Of a stretch of DNA of 64,000 bases, positions 1-8,279 are shown one piece after another. How positions within the stretch are numbered: position 1 is the first letter of the stretch; each line of letters opens with the position of its first letter. Origin of the DNA: Clostridium estertheticum subsp. estertheticum (lineage in GTDB: Bacteria; Bacillota; Clostridia; Clostridiales; Clostridiaceae); NCBI RefSeq assembly GCF_001877035.1, contig NZ_CP015756.1, positions 2,471,001-2,535,000 of the forward strand, written 5' to 3'. The translations under genes and the position numbers were made by a program. The notes under the pieces were generated by a model. It was not told the DNA's origin. It searched no databases and worked only from the letters and a program-made list of their open reading frames with translations.

Positions 1-123
1 ATTCATTTTGTTAGAAATAGATTTAAATGACTAAGTTTGCTTCATCAGTATAAGTTGCTATTTAACTTAAATTAAATTTCCTACTATATTCTGAGTTAAT
101 ATTTAAAAGTTCTTCAACAAGTA

Positions 124-585
124 CTAACTTTTTTTCTGCCATTTGCTCCATCTTAAAGTGCTATAAAATTCGTCTGTATTTCCCAGTACAATCCAAGTAA
201 TAAATTCATAGTATTTCATCTCCAGTGCTTCCCATTGCAATGTATTAGGAGCAAAGTTCGACACATCTCCTATTTTATCTGCAAATTTTCCAACATTTAA
301 TGCAAAAATGCCGCCAATAACGTCATCTCCAACAATTAACATTTTATCAATACTATTGGATAATCCATGTTCATTTATTTTATTGTATGAAATTATTCCT
401 ATATTTTCTTTATTTTCATAACCAACGATTCTAATCCAATTATCAACAGTTAATCCTGACGTATTAAATATAAGTGAACCTAGTGCTGATTTTGAAGTTA
501 TTTTTAGCATATACAGTGTATACTGTCCAATACTTGTTTTATACATATTTAATTTTATATTCTTATTTGAATCACTAAACATCAT
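124..585 (-). CDS. DUF2625-like protein, shortened at both ends
   Basis: The protein of 153 aa resembles the DUF2625 family, as I remember it: a KITSKSALG block, a WIRIVGY block, then GDDVIGGIFALN and the FAPNTLQWEALEM / W..LG....FY..LRW segment. The function of the family is unknown. Family members are usually about 200 aa. Here the N-terminal helix and the C-terminal extension seem missing. The stop follows a run of seven A in the coding strand. Adding one A would continue the frame for about 20 more codons, so a homopolymer frameshift is possible. A GGGGAG stands about 14 nt before the double ATG. It is the last gene of the minus-strand toxin locus, 410 bp beyond the SUKH immunity gene. 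It might be an accessory immunity gene, but nothing in the sequence proves it. Confidence 0.55.
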   Translation of the reverse strand: MMFSDSNKNIKLNMYKTSIGQYTLYMLKITSKSALGSLIFNTSGLTVDNWIRIVGYENKENIGIISYNKINEHGLSNSIDKMLIVGDDVIGGIFALNVGKFADKIGDVSNFAPNTLQWEALEMKYYEFITWIVLGNTDEFYSTLRWSKWQKKS

Positions 586-994
586 ATTTAACTATTTAAC
601 TCTCCCCATAAACTATTAACTACTATTTTATTCACTTAAAGACTTAAAATGGTTCAAAGGTAATACAATGTCAATATAAAGGTTAGGAAATGCTATTAAT
701 AATTGAGTTTACATTTATTGGCCTTGTTAGGTTGATGGCTATGTGTGGTCAGTCCGCCCAAATTACAAAAATTGTTAATGTAGTAAACATTTTCTGTTTG
801 CTAACATTAATTAGATTCTACTTTTGATACCTGTTTGCAATTTTTAGGGTATGCTTTTCATGTTGTAGTTATCAACCTTACTACAGAATTTGAATTATGC
901 AGTAAACTATAACATATATTTTATTCCATTTACTTGCTTTATATCTATATACTATTTTATGAAACTAGCTACTTGATAATTTTGTATTCACTTA
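586..994. other. Intergenic region without recognisable gene
   Basis: These 409 bases lie between the DUF2625-like gene and the SUKH gene. I see no ORF that looks like a protein. A TTGACA-like element occurs on the minus strand near 668-673, and could give the DUF2625-like gene its own promoter. This is weak. Confidence 0.3.
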
Positions 995-1441
995 TTAAAA
1001 ATCTTCTTCTTCATCTTCTATTAATTGAGCAAAATAATCACTATAATTATCCCATTCATCCGGTTTTGATATAAAAGATTTATCATTTAGTTTTGTAACC
1101 TCTATAGCATCACACCACATTATTGAAGGTATATTTTCAGTATCCATAACAATAATACTTTCTGGTGGTTCTGATAATACTATATATCTTAATGGTAGAT
1201 TTACAGTATTTCTTAACCTAATAGTTTCATTAATTATATTAGTTTCATCATCATTACTTGAAAAAGAATAATTACTAATTCCCCCTAAATATCCTCCACT
1301 ATAAAATGATGCAATTTCATAAAAATCTTCTGGCAATTTTACATTAAGTGTTTTCTGTATATTAGCTAATACTTCATTATCAACTCCATCACTTGGTTGT
1401 AAGTTTAAATAACGTTCCTTTAATTCTTTTATTTTTCCCAT
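995..1441 (-). CDS. SMI1/KNR4 (SUKH) family immunity protein
   Basis: The protein of 148 aa has the SUKH pattern: LKERYLNLQPSDGVDNE, then I.K.L...LP.DFYEIASFYSGGYLGGI, then late blocks with LRYIVLSEPPESIIVMDTE and a WCDA core. SUKH proteins are known immunity proteins of polymorphic nuclease toxins and bind the toxin domain in the cytoplasm. The start is the ATG at 1441 because GGAGG lies 8 nt before it; an upstream in-frame ATG would overlap that site. The gene starts about 20 bp after the stop of the LHH nuclease toxin on the same strand, the usual toxin-immunity order. I infer that it protects the producer from the C-terminal nuclease domain of that protein. Family assignment is fairly sure; pairing is inferred from position. 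Confidence 0.85.
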   Translation of the reverse strand: MGKIKELKERYLNLQPSDGVDNEVLANIQKTLNVKLPEDFYEIASFYSGGYLGGISNYSFSSNDDETNIINETIRLRNTVNLPLRYIVLSEPPESIIVMDTENIPSIMWCDAIEVTKLNDKSFISKPDEWDNYSDYFAQLIEDEEEDF

Positions 1442-1461
1442 ATTAAATTCCTCCAACATTT

Positions 1462-4143
1462 TTATTTATTATTTACACGCCACTTCCAATATTCACGTGT
1501 ATCAACGCCAAATTTCTTCCTATCAATCGGAAAATTAGGATTAGGAGTACTTCTTCCATACTGACTGTGTAGTATGTCCTGACCATACTTTCCAACCCCA
1601 TGATACCTAGTACTCGCTTCTGCTATTGCGCCTCTTGAATCTTGTCCTGTATGATGTAACGTTGAAAAATTTCCATCAGATAGTTGTGGTGGGAGACCTT
1701 TACCTGCTGCTTCTGCATTTGTCTTTCCAATAAAATTTTTATCACCACTAGTTCTAATCATATCCCACTCTATATCATTTCTCTGATATATTTCATACGT
1801 CTGTTGGGTTCCTTTTGGTCTAGTTGCTGTCCATTCTATCTTTTCAGATGTAAAAATTTTATTATTACTAGCTTCACTTACCCCCTTATCATTCTTACTC
1901 TCTTCAACAGCTTTATTATAATCCTTCTGCTGTTTATTTAGTTCAACTTTCTTTCCGCCCCCACCTGATTTTATTGGATCATTTTTAATATAAACAATTT
2001 GCCCATCTGGTGTAACCGCTTTTGCTGGTACTAAATCATCTATATATTTCCCAAACTTATTAACATTTTTTTCAATGTTATCCATGACTTTACTTGCACC
2101 TTTTTTAATCCACGGTGCTGCAGTCTCTAGAACTTTAGCTCCTCCCATAAATAGTCCAGTAAATAAAACTCCATTTTTAAATTGATTTAACTGTTCTCCT
2201 AAATTAGGCATACGAAAATTAGCAAGTTCATTAAGTGCATAATATGTAGAGTTTTCTGCTCCACCTATGAACAATGTTTTAACAAAATTTAGAGCTAACT
2301 GGCCTGTAGTTTCTGCTGCAAATAAAGATGTGCCTGCCATAGCCGGTCCAAACATTGCACCACATAGTGCACCTACAAGAGCTCCTTTTGCCGCACTTAT
2401 TAAATAATCAAGTGGGCTACTCATTTTATTGTTTTTAATATCCGAGGCTATTGTTCCGCCAACATTACATGCTGCTCCAAGAGCGGCTCCTATTAGCGCA
2501 GCTCCAATTACAGCTCCTGCACCGAATGTAGCCACCGATACAACTACTAGAGCGACTACCGCTACCACTGCCACTACCGCAACTGCTGCTTTAAATAGCT
2601 TACCCCAACTAAAACCCTTCTTTTCTTTCTCAGGTGGTTTTGCTACAACTGCCTTTTTAATCGGCTTAGGTTCTGGTTTTTTACCTACCGTAGGTTCATC
2701 ATCAAATGCAGCAAAAGCTTCCCTATCACTTCCATTTTTTATTACATTATTGGATAAGAAGTGCAAATCAGTTTCCATTGAAAATCCACTTTTAGTTCCT
2801 GTCTTTGCTACAAGTATTTGACTTTGTGCCTTAAATTTAACGCTTTGTGGTGTTTTCATTGTTATTCCACCAGCTGCATTTAAGCTTAGTTTTTTATGAC
2901 TTTTAATTGTTACTCCAACCGCATCATCAAAACTTATACTAAGTGGCTCTTTGCTTCCACCTTTTATATTCAAAGCACCTGGCACCATTTCTATTTCACT
3001 ACCATGTTCTGTGCCAAAATATCTTTTTGTTGTATCTGCTGTTTTAGCACAACCACTTCCATTTGTTCTTACGCATCCAGTAACAATTGGCTCTTCGCTA
3101 GTTTCACTAGGGAAATACAAACTTGCACTTGTTCCAACTATAGGCATTGAATACATTACGTTTCCAGTTGGTGGTGCATATGGAAACCAGGAGGCTTTGT
3201 CTTTATTTTGGCTTTTGTCTATATTTAAATGAAGTTTTATCTTTTCACCCTTAACTTCAAGAACTTTCCCTTCAATAGATGCCCCACCAATAAGTGAATT
3301 TATAACTTTTGTTTTCCATACTCCGTTTTTCCTACATAAACGGTATTTGTATATAACCTCATCACTTAAAGCACGTGCTTTATATTGATTTACATAAAAG
3401 TCCTTATTTTTAAAGCTAATGTCAGCCCCTACTTCATACTTTTCTCTTGTTTCTATTTCATAATAGAAATAGTCAGTATCATGCCCTGCTTCACTTCCAC
3501 CTGATTCGTGATATTGTTTTAAATCCTTGCAAGCTTTATAATCAATAGTATCTTCTAATTTATAACTTGTTTTACTTGGCCTCCCAAAATAAAACATATT
3601 AAGTGTTTCTATTATATCACAAGATAGTTCTGATTTTAACTCACTTGATATTCTCTTTAAAAAACTCCAGTCTGTTTCTTTATATTGGAATAAAGGTTTT
3701 CCTATCTTCTTCCCTTCTCCTATACATTGAGCATAGCTATAGCCTGGATAATCTTTTATAATTATCCCGATAAGTTCATCATACGTCATATTCGCATCTT
3801 GAAATGATCTGCTTTTTTCTTTTACATCCAATTCAAAACTTGATGTAAGTGCTTGTATTTCTAAATAATAATTTCCGTTTATATTGCTTGTCCTAATATT
3901 TTGCACTATTCCATTAAATATTATCTTGCTTTCATTATTAGAATTTTCATCTTCTAATTCTTCATAAACACATATTTTATCATCATTGGAAGCATTTATA
4001 GTAGACTGAAAATTTATCGAGTCATCTATCAAACATTTTAAATATAAATATCCATGTTCATTAGGTTTGTTTTCAATTTTTATATTCTCTATATTTAGCA
4101 ATTGATAAGGTGATTTAACCCTTAGTGTATGAACTGCCCCCAT
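1462..4143 (-). CDS. VgrG/gpD-like spike fused to LHH-type HNH/Endo VII nuclease toxin
   Basis: This 893 aa protein is modular. Residues 1-290 match the phage late control gpD/VgrG fold and align with the 472 aa paralog of the same locus (SR.FQD near 115; QYKETDW.F.KR.SS near 150). An OB-like part follows to about 370, then a short repetitive beta needle (VTIKSHKKLSLNAAGGI). A Pro/Lys linker (about 480-515) leads to a long Ala/Gly/Val-rich hydrophobic region (about 520-700). The last 120 residues hold the toxin: TLHH..GQDSRGAIAEAS, a later H..YG, and the ending F....REYWKWR, as in LHH-type HNH/Endo VII nucleases of LXG and other polymorphic toxins. AAAGGGG precedes the ATG. The hydrophobic stretch may help cross a membrane. 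DNA cleavage is inferred from family, not shown. Confidence 0.85.
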   Translation of the reverse strand: MGAVHTLRVKSPYQLLNIENIKIENKPNEHGYLYLKCLIDDSINFQSTINASNDDKICVYEELEDENSNNESKIIFNGIVQNIRTSNINGNYYLEIQALTSSFELDVKEKSRSFQDANMTYDELIGIIIKDYPGYSYAQCIGEGKKIGKPLFQYKETDWSFLKRISSELKSELSCDIIETLNMFYFGRPSKTSYKLEDTIDYKACKDLKQYHESGGSEAGHDTDYFYYEIETREKYEVGADISFKNKDFYVNQYKARALSDEVIYKYRLCRKNGVWKTKVINSLIGGASIEGKVLEVKGEKIKLHLNIDKSQNKDKASWFPYAPPTGNVMYSMPIVGTSASLYFPSETSEEPIVTGCVRTNGSGCAKTADTTKRYFGTEHGSEIEMVPGALNIKGGSKEPLSISFDDAVGVTIKSHKKLSLNAAGGITMKTPQSVKFKAQSQILVAKTGTKSGFSMETDLHFLSNNVIKNGSDREAFAAFDDEPTVGKKPEPKPIKKAVVAKPPEKEKKGFSWGKLFKAAVAVVAVVAVVALVVVSVATFGAGAVIGAALIGAALGAACNVGGTIASDIKNNKMSSPLDYLISAAKGALVGALCGAMFGPAMAGTSLFAAETTGQLALNFVKTLFIGGAENSTYYALNELANFRMPNLGEQLNQFKNGVLFTGLFMGGAKVLETAAPWIKKGASKVMDNIEKNVNKFGKYIDDLVPAKAVTPDGQIVYIKNDPIKSGGGGKKVELNKQQKDYNKAVEESKNDKGVSEASNNKIFTSEKIEWTATRPKGTQQTYEIYQRNDIEWDMIRTSGDKNFIGKTNAEAAGKGLPPQLSDGNFSTLHHTGQDSRGAIAEASTRYHGVGKYGQDILHSQYGRSTPNPNFPIDRKKFGVDTREYWKWRVNNK

Positions 4144-4201
4144 TTACTTTCCCCTTTCATTACTACTTCTTTACTATTTTCTCTGCTTTTTTCTATTTTA
4201 A

Positions 4202-4594
4202 CTACTCTTGCTCTTGGCCGGTTGTCACGAATTTTATTTTTCCTTGATGTAAAGAACATATAAGCACAGATTCTGCTGTAAGTGCTGGTTTTCCATCAAC
4301 CAATGTATCCTCTTTTACCTTCATCCAATCTCCTGATATTTTCACGAGACACTTTTTACCCGGAGGTAATTGAACTCCATCTTCCCCTATTAAATAAATG
4401 TCTTTGCCTTCCTTGCATTCTCTGCAAATTCCAAAGTAACTAATGTTTTTATTTACCACATTATCACTTTTATTCATCATAGGTTTTTCTGTTGCATATG
4501 CTCCATGACTTTCAGGTAGGTTTATTTTTCTTGCATGGGTACCTTTGTCACATCTCATTTTTGCGCCTCTTACTATATAATAATTATCGCTCAT
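4202..4594 (-). CDS. DUF4280 PAAR-like tip protein
   Basis: The 130 aa protein starts YYIVRGAKMRCDKGTH and ends with a segment of type ALTAESVLICSLHQGKIKF..TGQ, with NISYFGICRECKEGK in the middle. This is the DUF4280 pattern, a PAAR-like family thought to cap the spike of contractile injection systems. Cysteines in MRCD, ICREC and LICS could bind metal at the tip. The second ATG (4594) is chosen because GGGGG lies 9 nt before it and only 3 nt before the first. The gene sits just upstream of the VgrG-like nuclease toxin, as spike-tip genes do in VgrG-PAAR-effector operons. The family call is good; the role in a Gram-positive is inferred. Confidence 0.8.
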   Translation of the reverse strand: MSDNYYIVRGAKMRCDKGTHARKINLPESHGAYATEKPMMNKSDNVVNKNISYFGICRECKEGKDIYLIGEDGVQLPPGKKCLVKISGDWMKVKEDTLVDGKPALTAESVLICSLHQGKIKFVTTGQEQE

Positions 4595-4612
4595 ATACAT
4601 ACACCCCCTCTT

Positions 4613-5143
4613 TTAACTCTCTTCCACTTGTAATCTCTCAAGTTTTATTCCTTTAAAATCGCGTCTTAAAAGACTCTCTGCCACATCAAGTCTTACTACT
4701 ATTAATGGTTTTGTACTTTCTTTTATTCTAAATATCTTTTTGCCTTGAATCTTCTCTTTACTTAGAATTATGTTTTTAATTACTCTTTTGTCTAAACCTA
4801 GTTCTGTTTTGTCACTTAAGGCTTCTATTTCTTCAAATATAGATAAAGAATAATTTTCTTGTCTATCATGTAATCCATCAATAAGTGGTAAACTAATAAA
4901 CAAAATATCCCTATCATATTTTTCAATAATTTTTTTAAGCTCATCTGATATTAAAAATAATTGACTATCTAAAACATCTAAAAATTCACAATTATCATCT
5001 GCATTTACATTAAATATTATAATGTCTTCAATTTTATGGGCATTTAAAAGATTAAGATTTTTCATGTTAATTTTCTTAAATACATCTATAAGCCTTGGCG
5101 TATTTGTATATCTTTCATCTTGTTTTAATAAAAAATAATCCAT
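4613..5143 (-). CDS. Partner protein of spike/toxin module, possibly Imm11 (DUF1629)-like
   Basis: The 176 aa protein begins MDYFLLKQDERY and ends with a block of type KPLIVVRLDVAESLLRRDFKGIKLERLQ. The YF.L start and the closing RRDFKGI element recall the Imm11/DUF1629 family, which often stands next to VgrG and PAAR genes. I cannot confirm this by eye. There is no signal peptide, membrane segment or obvious catalytic motif. It lies 18 bp upstream of the DUF4280 gene and 16 bp downstream of the 199 aa gene, so it is surely in the same operon; AAAAGGAG precedes the ATG. It could be a loading adaptor or an immunity protein for a toxin now lost. Confidence 0.6.
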   Translation of the reverse strand: MDYFLLKQDERYTNTPRLIDVFKKINMKNLNLLNAHKIEDIIIFNVNADDNCEFLDVLDSQLFLISDELKKIIEKYDRDILFISLPLIDGLHDRQENYSLSIFEEIEALSDKTELGLDKRVIKNIILSKEKIQGKKIFRIKESTKPLIVVRLDVAESLLRRDFKGIKLERLQVEES

Positions 5144-5159
5144 GCTTTCTCCTTTTAAA

Positions 5160-5759
5160 TTATTTTTCTTCAGGATATATCATCTCTGCCTCATCCATAT
5201 ATTCTCCAACAAATATCCTGATATCTTCTGCTTTTTTCATCTTTTCATAAGAAGGTGTTCCTATAAATTTTTCTATAAGTCCTTTTAAAAATTCCACTGC
5301 TAAAACATGATATTTATCAGTTTCCTCCAGCATCATATTTTCTATATCCATATCAGTTATACTTCTTCCACACTCTTTTTTCTTTTCCTTGAGTTCTTCC
5401 ATATACTTAAAAATTGAGGCGAAAATAAAATTTAAATCTATATTAATAAAACATTCCTGCTTATCTAAAAACCAATTTTCATCATATAGATCAATTCTAT
5501 ATTCTCCTTTATTTTCAAGAAGACTAGTTCTAAGAAGAGAAAAATATATATACCTTATTTCCCCTTTTAATTGTTTCTGTTGAAGACATATAGCCTGCTT
5601 ACATACTTCATTAAATGCTGAAACTAAGTTCCCATCTATAACATCATTATCACTTTTATATATTTCATCAATTTTAAGGAAATCATTAATCCATCTATTA
5701 GCTACATACTTTTCATAAAATTCTGCTAAGAGTTCCTCTTTATTTTCTTGTATTATCAC
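5160..5759 (-). CDS. Conserved-type protein of spike/toxin module, unknown function
   Basis: The 199 aa protein is mostly helical and charged (NKEELLAEFYEKYVANRWINDFLK at the start, split here by eye; EEKK at the end), without signal peptide or membrane segments. I do not recognise a family. A GTG start at 5759 follows GAGGAGG with a spacing of about 12 nt; no nearer ATG exists. The gene stands between the VgrG-like spike and the Imm11-like gene with short gaps, so co-transcription is very likely. By position it might be a baseplate-like adaptor, loader or chaperone. This is inference only. Confidence 0.6.
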   Translation of the reverse strand: MIIQENKEELLAEFYEKYVANRWINDFLKIDEIYKSDNDVIDGNLVSAFNEVCKQAICLQQKQLKGEIRYIYFSLLRTSLLENKGEYRIDLYDENWFLDKQECFINIDLNFIFASIFKYMEELKEKKKECGRSITDMDIENMMLEETDKYHVLAVEFLKGLIEKFIGTPSYEKMKKAEDIRIFVGEYMDEAEMIYPEEK

Positions 5760-5792
5760 GCTTGCTTGTACACCTCCTCATTTGACATGTAC

Positions 5793-7211
5793 CTATTCAA
5801 TCTTAACCTTTCCACCACTCATAGTTACATTATCTTGTATGTTAATTTTTGCTCCACCTTGAGTTAAATCTACCCCATTACCACCTTGAATCGATATCTT
5901 GCCACCACCGGTTATTTCTATATCTTCTTTAGCATCCAAAACTATTTTTTTATCACTATTAATTTCTATTCCACCATCATCTGTTAATCTCATCAGTAAA
6001 TTTCCATTTCCTATAATTTCTACAGCACCTGGTTTCATTACCACTTGTTTTCCGTACTTTGTTCCTATACTTTTCACTGCTGGATCACTACGCTTCTCAC
6101 TATTACTTGATTTAAGATTTGCTGAGCTTATTGCATATGCATTTTTCTCTTCATTGTCTGGAAAATATAGTCTTATTACATCCCCAACCTCTGGCATACA
6201 GTACCAACCTGTACCATCTGGCGATGAATAGACCGTTGAATATGAAAACCATCTTGCTTTACCTATATCTTGATTTCCATCTATTTCTAAATTAATTTTA
6301 ACCGTGTCATTTTTTGTATCTAAAACATTTCCTTTAAGCGAAACGCCTACTACCTTATCATTGTAATCTCTACGTATTTTAATGCCCTTATTATCCCTTA
6401 ATATATATTTGTTAGAAATCATACCATCTAGAAGTTCCATTTCTGAACTGTATATATATAAACTTTTACCTTTAAAGTTTACTAAATTGTATAAATACAT
6501 TACTTTATACGTTATTACCTCATAACTTATTAAATTAATGTCATTTAAGCCATCAATTCCGTTTTCTGACTTAAGCCTATATTCTTGTAATGCTTTTTTT
6601 ATTGAATAATTGTATTTATCAACTTCATATGTTGTGCAACATCCTGAATTTCCTATTGAATACTTTATATCTTTTAATTGACATTCTGATACTACTGGCA
6701 CATTAAAATGTGAAGATAACCTTTTTATAAATTCCCAATCTGTTTCTTTATATTGAACTATTAACTTATCTATTTTAGTCCCATTCGTAATACTGTCTAA
6801 TATGTTAATGTTAGTATATTCACCGTTCACAATATTAAAGATTTCTCCATAACTAGAGTTTTTATCTTGAAATGTTCTACTTTTTTTCTTGATATCCATC
6901 AAAAAAGTTCTGCTTAACGCCTCTATTTCTAAGGTTCTTACATCTTTATTTGCATTAACTTGAATATTCGTAACTACCCCTTGGAACACATCAATAACAG
7001 AATCTTTATCATCCTTAAGTGATATTGTAATACTAGACTTTTCATCTGATGTTTCAACATATTTATCAATATTTTCTTCATCAATAATTCCACTTATATA
7101 AAGTTTTGCATGCTCATTTAGATCTCTAGTTACCTTTAGTTTTAATATTTTTTGGAATTCATAGGGTGCAATTAAGATATCTCCCTGTGTATACATGTAT
7201 TCCTCAATCAT
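5793..7211 (-). CDS. VgrG/phage late control gpD-like spike protein
   Basis: The 472 aa protein carries a gpD/VgrG-like N-terminal part (to about 300; SRTFQDKNSSYGEIF, QYKETDWEFIKRLSSHF), an OB-like part with GWYCMPEVGDVIRLYFPD, and a C-terminal repetitive beta stretch (about 395-472: KKIVLDAKEDIEITGGG, KISIQGGNGVDLTQGG) that should form a trimeric needle. Such proteins pierce target envelopes in contractile injection systems. Unlike its paralog at 1462-4143 it has no toxin domain and ends after the needle, so it may be the structural spike carrying the DUF4280 tip. Its ATG overlaps the stop of the upstream gene (TAATG at 7209-7213), which indicates translational coupling. No tail sheath, tube or baseplate gene is present in the window. 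Confidence 0.82.
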   Translation of the reverse strand: MIEEYMYTQGDILIAPYEFQKILKLKVTRDLNEHAKLYISGIIDEENIDKYVETSDEKSSITISLKDDKDSVIDVFQGVVTNIQVNANKDVRTLEIEALSRTFLMDIKKKSRTFQDKNSSYGEIFNIVNGEYTNINILDSITNGTKIDKLIVQYKETDWEFIKRLSSHFNVPVVSECQLKDIKYSIGNSGCCTTYEVDKYNYSIKKALQEYRLKSENGIDGLNDINLISYEVITYKVMYLYNLVNFKGKSLYIYSSEMELLDGMISNKYILRDNKGIKIRRDYNDKVVGVSLKGNVLDTKNDTVKINLEIDGNQDIGKARWFSYSTVYSSPDGTGWYCMPEVGDVIRLYFPDNEEKNAYAISSANLKSSNSEKRSDPAVKSIGTKYGKQVVMKPGAVEIIGNGNLLMRLTDDGGIEINSDKKIVLDAKEDIEITGGGKISIQGGNGVDLTQGGAKINIQDNVTMSGGKVKIE

Positions 7212-7810
7212 TAATTCTCATCTCCCTTCTCCCCTTCTACTACCTTTAAATTATTTATTACTTGAAAAGCGACATCTCTCCAATCATTATATTTTTTATA
7301 GGGACAACTGAAAGTTCCCATTAAAGTCTTTTCCTTAAATTCCAAAAAGAACATTAAATTATATAAGAAATCATCTATTACTGAGCTCTTAAATTCAAAG
7401 AATCCTATGTTCTTAGACTCAACTTCTAAAACTCCCTCTTCATAAAATACATTAGATGGATTACTTTTCTTAATAATCATCTTCATTCCATCTTTAAGTT
7501 CTTCAACACGTTCTTCATCTAATGGACTATCAATAATGTTGAGTGTTATAGCTATACTTCCTTCTTCATTGCTCTTAATTATTTCTGGACGGCTTTCCGA
7601 TGGATATTTAAATTTTCTTACATCAAGTGGCATATCTTCAAAATCCTTTGGAATATATATTTTTAATTTTTCATCAAAAAATTCTTTTTCTTCAAATTCG
7701 TAATATCTATTTCCAATTTTTATAGGTCCACTACAAATATCTTTTTTTGCTTGTTTTTTTTCTGATTCATTTATAAAATCTAAAATTTTCTCGTCAATTC
7801 TTTTATCCAT
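7211..7810 (-). CDS. DcrB/DUF1795-like protein, candidate Eag-type chaperone
   Basis: The 199 aa protein shows the alternating pattern I associate with the DcrB/DUF1795 fold: LKIYIPKDFEDM, GSIAITLNIIDSPL, a helix with LKDGMKMIIKK, an EVESKNIGFFEF strand, and GTFSCPYKKY...W..VAFQVINNLKV at the end. In Gram-negative type VI secretion, DUF1795 proteins (Eag) are chaperones that hold the hydrophobic segments of effectors before loading. Here the gene is first in an operon whose last effector has a long hydrophobic region, which fits that role. AGGAGG stands 8 nt before the ATG. No signal peptide is visible, so it should be cytoplasmic. The family match is by eye and needs a profile search. Confidence 0.6.
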   Translation of the reverse strand: MDKRIDEKILDFINESEKKQAKKDICSGPIKIGNRYYEFEEKEFFDEKLKIYIPKDFEDMPLDVRKFKYPSESRPEIIKSNEEGSIAITLNIIDSPLDEERVEELKDGMKMIIKKSNPSNVFYEEGVLEVESKNIGFFEFKSSVIDDFLYNLMFFLEFKEKTLMGTFSCPYKKYNDWRDVAFQVINNLKVVEGEKGDEN

Positions 7811-7869
7811 ATTTTCTACCTCCTATTCTTATATAAAAATTAAGCTTTGCCTATTTCATAAATGTTTTT

Positions 7870-8035
7870 AGGTACATGTAAAATTTATAAGCACTCATAT
7901 CTTCTAATTTATAACTAGTTCCCCAAAATAAAACATATTATGCCTTCCATTATATCATAATATATACCTTAATTTTACTCATTTGTAATCCTTTTTAAAA
8001 AGTTCCATTTCTCCCATCCTTTCATAGCAAATTTC
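7870..8035 (-). pseudogene. Relic of a third VgrG-like gene
   Basis: On the minus strand this stretch still matches the nuclease-toxin gene around 3550-3680. Shared blocks include TATGTTTTATTTTGGG, AGTTATAAATTAGAAGATA and the segment after the W.F.KRI motif, in the same order. The frame is broken and flanking parts are lost. It lies directly upstream of the present operon, so the module once held another spike or was built by recombination between copies. The match is seen directly; the history is inferred. Confidence 0.7.
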
Positions 8036-8120
8036 TTTTTAATGTATCTCTCGTTGTTCTAAATAAACTATGAATACATTTTAAAGTCAATTTTTCATTG
8101 CTCATAGGGATATATCATAT

Positions 8121-8264
8121 ATGCTTACGGAGCAACAGTTTAAACTTCATGACATTGACTTCGATGTAATTCAAGTAATTGGGCCTACTAATAATGATCC
8201 TGTTTCAATTAAATATCGATGGATTAAACAAAAATGTGCCTTTATTGTCATCCTTAACTTTTAA
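8121..8264 (+). pseudogene. Short gene remnant, unknown family
   Basis: A 47 codon frame reads MLTEQQFKLHDIDFDVIQVI followed by GPTNNDPVSIKYRWIKQK. The composition is protein-like, which is unlike the AT-rich spacer around it, but there is no ribosome-binding site and the frame ends soon. It is probably a fragment of a longer gene lost between the toxin module and the GntR operon. I do not recognise the family. Confidence 0.35.
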
Positions 8265-8279
8265 AGCTGCAATTACATC

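Noticed and set aside
2429-2821. Ala/Thr-rich plus-strand frame of 130 codons opposite the toxin gene
   Set aside because: It mirrors the Ala/Val/Gly codons of the toxin's hydrophobic region. It has no ribosome-binding site and a biased composition.
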